Source: Bacillota bacterium
GTDB taxonomy: Bacteria > Bacillota > Clostridia > Christensenellales > SZUA-584
Direction of reading: 5' to 3'
DNA length: 22,727 nucleotides
Assembly (NCBI GenBank): GCA_023396555.1
Contig: JAEWWC010000243.1
Coordinates: 1 to 22,727, forward strand
This document shows, one piece after another, positions 13,676 to 21,300 of this stretch. The position numbers and the translations under genes were made by a program. The notes under the pieces are model-generated. The model saw nothing but the letters and a program-made list of their open reading frames with translations. It made no database searches and was not told the origin of the DNA. Within the stretch, counting starts at the first letter, position 1. Each line of letters opens with the position of its first letter.

Positions 13676-15544
13676 ATGAAAAATAACAGCGGCGATATTT
13701 TCGCCCATATTAAAGATAAGTCGAACGGCACATCGCCATCTGTTTCACAGCCGGCTAACAGCATACAGATCGATATGCCGGAAAAGCTGACTGCCCTTCA
13801 ACGCCGCGAGCGCGACAGGCAGCAGATACTGCTGATTCGCAAACAGAACGAAGAGGCGCGCAGGCAGACGTTTGAAAAAAGGCAGGCGCGAAAAGCCGAG
13901 CTTTTTTCGATGTCCTCTGAGGAGAGAAAAGCCTTTCTGGTAGAGGAGCGTGCCTCCAAACAGCAGGCAAACCATGAAACGAAGGCAGAGCGGACGACTC
14001 AGAAGCAGGCATTCGAGGCGCTCCCCCCTGCCGATAAGAAGATACATAAGAGCGAACAGCGGCGTCTGAAACGTTTGCGGAAAAGGGCCCGGAAAAGTTA
14101 CGTGCCGCTGCAGGTCGTCAAATATGTGCTGATCGTGGCGTTGATCGCGGGGCTCGTCTGGGCTGGCGATCTGGCATATGGCATATTCTTTGACAACTCC
14201 GCCGCTTTTGAGGATACCGAAGTGGCGCTGACACACCCGCCGGAAACGCCGGAGCCCGAACCTTCCGTCACGCAGTCAGCCGGGGCTGCCGCCACCACGG
14301 CCCCGACGCCCACGATGAACCCGTACGACCTGCTGCTCACTCAGGCTGACCTCGACTTCATGAAGGATCGCGTCAACATACTCGTGCTGGGCATCGACGA
14401 AAGCCTGGAGCGCGCCAACTGGGGCACTTTCAGGACGGACACGATGCTGCTGATGTCCATTGATTTCGCTAAAAATGACGTATTTATGCTCTCGCTGCCG
14501 AGGGACAGCTTTGTGCCGATATACAACAAGGATAAGTATGATAAGATCAATACGGCGTTCGCGTCGGGCGGCGGCTACAAAAAGAACGGCTTTGAATATT
14601 CGATGAAAACCGTTTCGATGACGCTGGGCGGCATACCGGTGAACCACTATGTCTGCTTCGACATGACCGTCGTCAAAGAGGTGGTCAACGCCATCGGCGG
14701 ACTGGACTACGACGTGGACATCAAGGTGAACATGAACGGCCGCACGATTGAAAAGGGGCTGCAGCACCTCAATGGCCAGCAGGTGCTAGACTACTGCCGC
14801 CAGCGCCACGGCGACAGCGATATCTCGCGTGTGGACAGACAGCAGCGCATGATCATGGCGATATTCCGGGAAGTGAAGAATACCGGCCAGATCAAGGACA
14901 TCCCCGCTATCTATTCCGCGATTACCGGCAACATATATACCGATCTCAGCCTGAAACAGATCACGTCGCTCGCGGCCTTCGCACTGAATGTGGACCCTGA
15001 GGGCATCGACCGTTACACGCTGCCGGGCGACTTCCTCAACATCGACGGTACCAGCTACTGGGGCGTCGCACAGTATGAGAAGCGCAGCCTGATCAAACAG
15101 CTGTTCGGCGTGTCCATCAAGGTCAGCGATGCGGACGATGTGGATACGCTGCAGGCGCTGGCCGCTCAGAAGCGGGCCGCCGTTTCCGCCGCGAACGCCG
15201 CCGTAGCCACTGCCACCACGTGGCGCAACACCAACGCCGCCCACTTAACCAAGGCGGAGCTCAGCGAGCTGAGTACTCGTATGACGGCGCTCCGTAATCT
15301 GGCCGCCGTCAAGCAGCCGCAGGACGTAGGCCCCACCATCGAGCCGATCACCACAGGCACAGCGGAGTTCAATACTTGGCTGGCAGCGCTGAAGGCCACC
15401 GTCGCAGCGCGCCTTGCCCCCACTCCGACGCCTGCTCCTGCGACGCCCACGCCCGTTCCGGCCATGCCCACGCCCGTTCCGGCCACGCCCACGCCCGCTC
15501 CCGCGACGCCCACGCCGGGCCCGTCGGAGACGCCCGTGGCGTAA
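13676..15544 (+). CDS. LytR-CpsA-Psr (LCP) family wall-polymer ligase with unusual extensions
   Basis: This is a 622-residue protein. The ATG at 13676 is chosen over 13646 and 13661 because GGGAG lies 8 bases before it. An unusually long cytosolic region (about 1-140) is rich in Arg, Lys, Glu and Gln and probably coiled. One membrane helix follows (about 147-168), then a Pro/Thr-rich outer linker, then the LCP domain (about 235-395) with RTDTMLL, SLPRDS and the RHGDSDISRVDRQQR segment, whose Arg and Asp residues bind the polyprenyl pyrophosphate. A helical Ala-rich region and a Pro-Thr repeat tail end the protein. LCP enzymes attach teichoic acids or other polymers to peptidoglycan, which fits the mreCD neighbours. 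Confidence 0.92.
   Translation: MKNNSGDIFAHIKDKSNGTSPSVSQPANSIQIDMPEKLTALQRRERDRQQILLIRKQNEEARRQTFEKRQARKAELFSMSSEERKAFLVEERASKQQANHETKAERTTQKQAFEALPPADKKIHKSEQRRLKRLRKRARKSYVPLQVVKYVLIVALIAGLVWAGDLAYGIFFDNSAAFEDTEVALTHPPETPEPEPSVTQSAGAAATTAPTPTMNPYDLLLTQADLDFMKDRVNILVLGIDESLERANWGTFRTDTMLLMSIDFAKNDVFMLSLPRDSFVPIYNKDKYDKINTAFASGGGYKKNGFEYSMKTVSMTLGGIPVNHYVCFDMTVVKEVVNAIGGLDYDVDIKVNMNGRTIEKGLQHLNGQQVLDYCRQRHGDSDISRVDRQQRMIMAIFREVKNTGQIKDIPAIYSAITGNIYTDLSLKQITSLAAFALNVDPEGIDRYTLPGDFLNIDGTSYWGVAQYEKRSLIKQLFGVSIKVSDADDVDTLQALAAQKRAAVSAANAAVATATTWRNTNAAHLTKAELSELSTRMTALRNLAAVKQPQDVGPTIEPITTGTAEFNTWLAALKATVAARLAPTPTPAPATPTPVPAMPTPVPATPTPAPATPTPGPSETPVA
15422..15526 (+). repeat. Five 21-bp tandem repeats coding a Pro-Thr heptad tail
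   Basis: Units begin at 15422, 15443, 15464, 15485 and 15506 and encode (T/M)PTP(V/A/G)P(A/S). Units two and three differ at a single base (ACG versus ATG first codon), so the array is recent and likely variable in length. The tail resembles wall-spanning Pro-rich spacers. Confidence 0.9.
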
Positions 15545-15558
15545 CCCATACAAAGACA

Positions 15559-15599
15559 AAAGCCGCTGGGGTACATCACCCCGGCGGCTTTTTGGTTTT
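15559..15599 (+). terminator. Intrinsic terminator after the LCP gene
   Basis: AAAGCCGC-T-GGGGT (15559-15572) pairs with ACCCC-G-GCGGCTTT (15578-15591) with one U-G pair and a 5-base loop, followed by TTGGTTTTG. Confidence 0.9.
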
Positions 15600-15746
15600 G
15601 TCTGCGCATATGCCTGCGCCAGCATAAAGGAGCATAAAAGCGGTTGCTGGATATGATTATAGCCAGATAATGAAATATTATACCGTACGTGTATTGCCGC
15701 AAATATATACATATTTCGCCTGTGTGCGCTATACTTGTATAAAGGA

Positions 15747-15763
15747 CTTTGATATAATCAAAG
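15747..15763 (+). promoter_or_regulatory. -10 box inside a perfect palindrome, before the GNAT-like gene
   Basis: CTTTGAT-ATA-ATCAAAG contains TATAAT (15753-15758), about 34 bases before the next start codon. The expected -35 position (TATACT, 15730-15735) is weak. The palindrome could be an operator that blocks or helps polymerase. The 145 bases between the upstream terminator and this site hold no gene. Confidence 0.45.
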
Positions 15764-15791
15764 TATCATTTCAAGCGATAGAGGTGTCACC

Positions 15792-16922
15792 ATGGTTGAA
15801 ATCAGGCAGGTTAAAAGTAAAAGTGATGTAAAAAAGTATGTCGCTTTCCCCGACAAGCTTTATAAGGGAGTTGCCAATTATGTTCCTGAGCTCAAATCCG
15901 AAGAATGCTCCATGCTCTCCCCCGAAACCAACTCCTCTTTCGAATACTGCGACGCGCGGTTCTTTCTGGCTTACTGCGGCGGGGAGATCGTCGGGCGCAT
16001 AGGCGCCATCGTGAACCGCACCGCCAACGAGAGGTGGAACCAGAAACAGATTCGCATCACCCGCGTGGACTTCATCGACGATATGGAAGTGTCCGGCGCG
16101 CTGCTGGGTGCGGTGGAGGGCTGGGCGAAGGAACTCGGCCTCACACAGGCGCACGGACCCCTGGGCTTCACCGATCTTGACAAGGAAGGTATGCTGGTGG
16201 AAGGCTTCGACCGTATGGGCTCCACCGTCACGATATACAACTATGCGTATTACCCCAAACACTTTGAGGCCCACGGCTATGTCAAGGACATCGACTGGGT
16301 GGAATACCGCATCAGCGTGCCGGAGAAAGGCGACAAAACCGTCGAGCGCATGAGCCGGCTCGCCGGAAAGGTGATGGAGCGCACCCACGTCCATTTCCAT
16401 AACCTTAAGCGCATGCAGGAAGTCAGACCCATCGTGATGCAGGTGTTTGACCTGCTCAGCGAGTGCTATAAGAATCTCTACGGCGTGGTGCCCTTCACCG
16501 AAAACGTCGCAAAGGATTACACGAAACGGTTCGTGCCGCTGCTGGATCCGGACTTTGCCAAGTTCATCGTGGACGATAACGGCAAGCTGATAGCGTTCGG
16601 TCTGGCCGCTCCGTCGCTGGCCTCCGCGATCAAGAAATGCAATGGCCATATGTTCCCCCTGGGGTGGGCATATCTGCTGCACGCACTCAAGCACCCCAAG
16701 GAGTTGGAGCTTTATCTGGTCGCCGTCCATCCGGATTACCAGAAATCCGGCCTGCCCGCACTGATGATGAACGATATCACCGCGTCCGCCATCAAGAGAG
16801 GCATTAAGTTCGCGGAGTCATCGCCCGAGCTGGAAACCAATAAGCACGTGCAGGATCTTTGGAAGAGCTTCGACGTGGAGCAGCACAAGCGCCGCCGGTG
16901 TTACAAAAAAGACCTTCTATAA
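15792..16922 (+). CDS. GNAT-like acyltransferase family protein (two lobes)
   Basis: This 376-residue cytosolic protein belongs to a family I recall as annotated GNAT superfamily acetyltransferase in Clostridia and Bacteroidetes. The first lobe (about 1-150) has FFLAYCGGEIVGRIGAIVNR, a GNAT-like strand pair, and the GPLGFTDLDKEGMLVEGFD segment. The C-terminal lobe (about 250-376) has KFIVDDNGKLIAFGLAAPS, then LELYLVAVHPDYQKSGLPALM in the place of the acetyl-CoA loop, and SSPELETNKHVQDLWKSF. The acetyl-CoA loop is imperfect (QKSGLP rather than Q/RxxGxG/A), so activity is uncertain. GAGGTG precedes the ATG. It is a single-gene unit between terminators. Substrate unknown. Confidence 0.75.
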   Translation: MVEIRQVKSKSDVKKYVAFPDKLYKGVANYVPELKSEECSMLSPETNSSFEYCDARFFLAYCGGEIVGRIGAIVNRTANERWNQKQIRITRVDFIDDMEVSGALLGAVEGWAKELGLTQAHGPLGFTDLDKEGMLVEGFDRMGSTVTIYNYAYYPKHFEAHGYVKDIDWVEYRISVPEKGDKTVERMSRLAGKVMERTHVHFHNLKRMQEVRPIVMQVFDLLSECYKNLYGVVPFTENVAKDYTKRFVPLLDPDFAKFIVDDNGKLIAFGLAAPSLASAIKKCNGHMFPLGWAYLLHALKHPKELELYLVAVHPDYQKSGLPALMMNDITASAIKRGIKFAESSPELETNKHVQDLWKSFDVEQHKRRRCYKKDLL

Positions 16923-16935
16923 GCGCTGAGAAATA

Positions 16936-16984
16936 CGAAAAAGCGGGCACGGGTTGTTATACAGCCCGTGCCCGCTTTCTGTTA
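16936..16984. terminator. Bidirectional intrinsic terminator between convergent genes
   Basis: A perfect 14-bp stem (AAAGCGGGCACGGG at 16941-16954, CCCGTGCCCGCTTT at 16966-16979) with an 11-base loop. On the minus strand five T residues follow (TTTTTCGTATTT); on the plus strand the tail is TTTCTGTTAT. It serves both the GNAT-like gene and the leftward DapB-like gene. Confidence 0.88.
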
Positions 16985-16998
16985 TATAAGAACGGCCT

Positions 16999-17775
16999 TC
17001 AAGCCAGCTCGAATATCCTGCAGTTCCGTCCCACGTCCAGCATCACGGCATCCTCCATCGTGTAAACACCCGGTTTTTTGCCCATCAGCCACTTGGCAGC
17101 GAATATCGCCCCTTGTCCGAAGGCTGCACGGTTGATTGATTCGTGGATGATGCGTATGGTCTGGTTGGGCAGACCGAACACCACCTCATGCTTACCCACG
17201 ATGCCGCCCACGCGTATTGAGTTCACGTGCTTGTTGACGTCCAATCCCAGATCCTCCGCTATGCGCAGCGCCGTGCCCGATACATCCTTTTTTTCCTTGA
17301 AATGCTCCTCGATGATCTCGATATCCGCCTGTGGCGCGATGTGCTGCAGTACCTTGGACACTTCAATCAGAAAATTTATCCCCAAAGTGATATTGGGCGA
17401 ATACAGCACGGCCACCCGGTGACCCAGCGCCTTGAGCTGCTCCATCTGGTTCTTCTCATACCTTGATATCGCCGATACCACGCGCGTGCCCGCTTCAGCG
17501 GCATTTTTATAATACGATACAGCGCTGCTGCTCGAAAAATCCACAATGACGTCCACAGGATTTTCCCTGAAAAACGTGGTCACATCGACAGAGTCGATGG
17601 AATAGATCCTCCCTTGATCGTTTTCATATCCAAACAGGCGGCTTGCAAAATCACCTTCATGCTTTTTTGATCTTCTGATCACCCAGGAAAGGTGGCATAT
17701 CTCATCATTTATAATCTCCTGAGCCACGACAGAGCCAGTCTTTCCAAATCCAAACATGCCAATATTCAATCTCAA
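16999..17775 (-). CDS. DapB-like (dihydrodipicolinate reductase family) protein, divergent active site
   Basis: This 258-residue protein has the two-domain DapB layout. The N-terminal Rossmann motif is GMFGFGKTG and the strand VDVIVDFSS binds the cofactor. The catalytic domain has SPNITLGINFLIEV, IEIIEEHFKEKKD and the C-terminal NRAAFGQGAIFAAKWLMGKKPGVY block. Canonical DapB has E-x-HH-x-x-K-x-D-APSGTA; here His 158, Lys 162 and Ser-Gly-Thr 166-168 remain, but the second His is Phe 159, one residue is lost before SGT, and the usual GTTG turn is replaced by SAIS (101-104). It may be a lysine/diaminopimelate enzyme or a paralogue with another substrate. The start is TTG at 17775 with GGGAGG 8 bases upstream. 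No other lysine-pathway gene is near. Confidence 0.85.
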   Translation of the reverse strand: MRLNIGMFGFGKTGSVVAQEIINDEICHLSWVIRRSKKHEGDFASRLFGYENDQGRIYSIDSVDVTTFFRENPVDVIVDFSSSSAVSYYKNAAEAGTRVVSAISRYEKNQMEQLKALGHRVAVLYSPNITLGINFLIEVSKVLQHIAPQADIEIIEEHFKEKKDVSGTALRIAEDLGLDVNKHVNSIRVGGIVGKHEVVFGLPNQTIRIIHESINRAAFGQGAIFAAKWLMGKKPGVYTMEDAVMLDVGRNCRIFELA

Positions 17776-18059
17776 TCTATTTTCCTCCCTTACCAGAAAT
17801 TATTAATTTTCAAAAACGCCTATCGTTTTGCCCTTTGATCGGTAGATGCAATAAGCCTGTACGACTCAAACACAAAGTGAATAAACATACACTATTCGCG
17901 CCATTTATTCATTGCGAGTATCCCACACAAGGGCAGGCAAGCTGGCGCAGGTAATAACAAACGTGCGTCCTATTTTCTTTTCTTCCCGACGCCATATGCA
18001 CCGGGATGCCACCAATACTGCCTGATAACAAGAAATAATATGTACAGACGAAGCAGCTG

Positions 18060-18079
18060 ACCGGAAGACCGGTTTTATT
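18060..18079 (+). terminator. Small terminator-like hairpin
   Basis: ACCGG-AAGA-CCGGT (18060-18073) followed by TTTATTC. The stem is only 5 bp and no rightward gene is seen upstream, so it may be a remnant or the end of a small unseen RNA. Confidence 0.3.
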
Positions 18080-18162
18080 CGCCGATATAAGCCCATGAAA
18101 TTAAAAAACGCATACCGGCTATAAAATCGCTTAAAAAAAGCAGGAAACTATATTGCTATATT

Positions 18163-18191
18163 ATAATACCACACAAAAACAGGCAAATCAA
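18163..18191 (-). promoter_or_regulatory. Possible promoter of the DapB-like gene with a long leader
   Basis: TTGATT (18191-18186), a 17-base spacer and TATTAT (18168-18163) on the minus strand. If real, the transcript has an untranslated leader of about 380 bases. AT-rich DNA gives such matches by chance, so confidence is low. Confidence 0.3.
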
Positions 18192-18259
18192 GTGTTCGCA
18201 TAATAATACATAATATGAGCGGAGTTATAAAATAAATAGAAATTTTATCAAACTCCGGT

Positions 18260-18288
18260 TTGCGAATCGTGGGCGGCAGGTGTATACT
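18260..18288 (+). promoter_or_regulatory. Promoter of the activase/dehydratase fusion gene
   Basis: TTGCGA (18260-18265), a 17-base spacer and TATACT (18283-18288), leaving a leader of about 28 bases to the chosen ATG. The -35 matches at 4 of 6 positions and the -10 at 5 of 6. Confidence 0.5.
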
Positions 18289-18322
18289 TTCTCTTGAAAC
18301 TTTAAGACACGGAGCATCAGTC

Positions 18323-21300
18323 ATGAGTTTTAGCATTCGCCGCATGGGGCTTGACGTCGGCTCAACCACCGTCAAATGCGTCGTGCTGGAAGACAAAAAA
18401 GTATTATTCAGCTATTATAAACGGCATTTTAGCGACATCGCGGGCGCGGTCACTGCGCTGCTGGCCGATGCGCACGCCGCGCTGGGCAACATCGAGGCTC
18501 ATGTATGCGTCACCGGTTCGGGCGGGCTGTCGGTGGGAAAATGGCTGGGACTGCCCTTCGTGCAAGAGGTCATTGCCGCCAGCAGCGCCGTACGCGCGTT
18601 TCTGCCGGACACCGACGTTGCCATCGAACTGGGCGGCGAGGATGCCAAGATCACGTATTTCACGGGCAGCACCGAACAGCGTATGAACGGTACTTGCGCG
18701 GGCGGCACCGGCGCGTTCATCGACCAGATGGCCTCGCTGCTGGAAACGGACGCGTCGGGCCTGAACGAGCTGGCCTCTCAGGCTTCTCACATATACGACA
18801 TCGCGGCGCGCTGCGGCGTATTCGCCAAGAGCGACATACAGCCGCTCATCAACGAGGGCGCGGCGCGTGAGGACATTGCGGCGTCCGTGTTTCAGGCCGT
18901 CGTCAACCAGACCATCAGCGGACTCGCATGCGGTCGTCCGATACGCGGCAAGGTCGCGTTTTTGGGTGGACCGCTGCACTTCCTGCCCGCGCTCAAAGCC
19001 CGCTTCATCAAAACGCTGGGCATGCGCGATGAGGACATCATGGATACGAAGTATGCGATGATGTTTGTCGCGGCGGGCGCGGCCATGATGGCCACGGGCG
19101 ATCCGGTGCATCTGGATGGTCTCATTGCGCGCACGCAGCTTCGTCAGGATATGGACAGCGCGTCCGTCTATTTGCCGCCACTTTTTGCGGACGAAGAAGA
19201 CTATGCGGCGTTCACACAGCGACACATGCAGGCGGACGTCCCCCAGCAGCCCATCGAGGCGGCGTCCGGCGCGTGCTTCCTCGGCATAGACGCGGGTTCC
19301 ACCACCACCAAGGCTGTGCTGCTGAATGCCGAAGGGCATATCATTTACACGCACTACGGCGCGAACAAGGGGCGTCCGCTGGACATGGTGCGCGGGATAC
19401 TCTCGGAAATCTACGAACGCCTGCCCCAAGGCGCTTATATCGCGTATGCAGGGTCCACCGGCTACGGCGAAAATCTCGTTAAGGCCGCATTCCAGTTGGA
19501 CACCAGCGAGGTGGAAACGGTCGCACATTACACGGCGGCGCGCTTCTTCCGTCCGGACGTGGACTTTATACTGGACATCGGCGGACAGGACATGAAGTGC
19601 ATGCGTATACGGGACGGCGTAATCGATGAGGTGATGCTCAACGAGGCATGCTCGTCGGGCTGCGGCTCGTTCCTCGAAACGTTTGCCGCGTCGCTGGAAT
19701 GCGACATCCGCGATTTCGCGCGGCAGGCGCTGTTCGCACCACAGCCGGTGGACCTCGGCAGCCGCTGCACGGTGTTCATGAACTCCAAGGTGCGGCAGGC
19801 ACAGAAGGAAGGCGCAGTACTGGGCGGCATCTCCGCCGGACTGTCATATTCCGTTATCAAGAACGCGCTGTACAAGGTCATCAAGCTGAAAACCCCCGAA
19901 GACCTCGGCAAAAGCGTGGTGGTGCAGGGCGGCACGTTCTTGAACGACGCCGTGCTGCGCGCGCTGGAGTTGTTCACCGGACGCGAAGTGGTCCGTCCCG
20001 TGATCGCCGGTTTGATGGGGGCATACGGCGCGGCGCTGCTCGCGAAGGAGCGCTGCCCCGAATCAGCCGTTTCCGCCATACTCTCGCGAGAAGCGCTGGA
20101 TGCCATGCAAATCCGCCAGACGGGTGCGCGCTGCGGCAAGTGCGAGAACAACTGCCGCCTCACCGTCAGCCACTTCGGCGACGGGCGGCGGTTCGTTTCA
20201 GGCAACCGCTGCGAGCGCGGCGGCTCCAATGCTGAGAAGCACTCCGACCTGCCCGACATGTACGACTACACCTGCAAGCGGCTGTTCTCCTATCAGCCAT
20301 TGGAAAACGCGCCTCGGGGCGATATCGGCATCCCCCGCGTGCTCGGCATATACGAGAACTACCCGTTCTGGCATACGTTCTTCACACAGTTGGGATACCG
20401 CGTGGTGCTGTCCCCAAGGTCATCCCGCAGCGTGTACACCGCCGGCATCGAGAGCATACCCTCCGAGTCGTTGTGTTACCCGGCCAAGCTGGCGCACGGC
20501 GCGGTACGGCTGTTGATCGACAGCGGTGTGAAGACGATATTCTTCCCGTGCGTGCCGTACGAGCAACAGGAGCAGAAGCGCGCTGCCAACAACTACAACT
20601 GCCCCATCGTCACGTCGTACCCGGAGAACATCAAGAACAACATGCCGGAGATCAAAGAAAACGGCGTGGATTTCCTGATGCCGTTCCTGCCGATGGACAA
20701 CCTCAAGGCGCTGTCCCGCCGATTGACGGAAGAGTTCTCCCATATACCGACCAGGGACGTGCACCGTGCGGCCAGGCTCGCGTGGCAGGAGAAGGCCGCT
20801 TACCAGAATGACATCCGCCGTCAGGGCGAGAAGATACTCGCCAAAGTACGGCGGGGCGAGCTGCAGGCCGTCATACTCGGCGGCCGCCCGTACCACATCG
20901 ACCCGGAGATCAACCACGGCATATCCTCCATCATCACATCGCTGGGTTATGCCGTGCTCACCGAGCAGAGCGTGGCGCATCTGGGCGAATACCGCCCCTT
21001 GCGCGTGCTCGACCAGTGGATGTTCCACACGCGCATCTACTCGGCAGCGCACCTCGCAGGCCGCACCGAGGGGCTGGAACTGGTGCAGCTCAACTCTTTC
21101 GGCTGCGGACTGGACGCAGTGGTCACCGACCAGACGCAGGAGATACTCAAGGCGTACGGCAAGATATATACGCTGATCAAGATCGACGAGATCAGCAACA
21201 CCGGCGCGATCCGCATCCGGCTGCGTTCGCTGGCCGCCGCGGTATCCGAACGCAAAAAGAGGCGCGTGCTGGACGACCTCAAGGAAGCCGTGCTGCAGAA

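Larger units (their letters stand above)
17776..18322. other. AT-rich intergenic region between divergent genes
   Basis: These 547 bases are clearly more AT-rich than the flanking genes and hold no gene I can support; the short frames there lack ribosome sites. Visible items are a small hairpin at 18060-18079, a possible leftward promoter at 18163-18191 and the rightward promoter at 18260-18288. I looked for lysine riboswitch and T-box consensus blocks on the minus strand and did not find them. Confidence 0.6.

Noticed and set aside
15422..15526. Tandem repeats as a possible CRISPR array
   Set aside because: The units are contiguous 21-mers in frame in the LCP gene, with no spacers.
17905..18096. 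63-codon frame on the minus strand in the intergenic region
   Set aside because: There is no ribosome site, no recognisable domain, and the composition is unlike a real gene.
17776..18160. Lysine riboswitch before the DapB-like gene
   Set aside because: I compared the minus strand with the conserved L-box blocks and found no convincing match.
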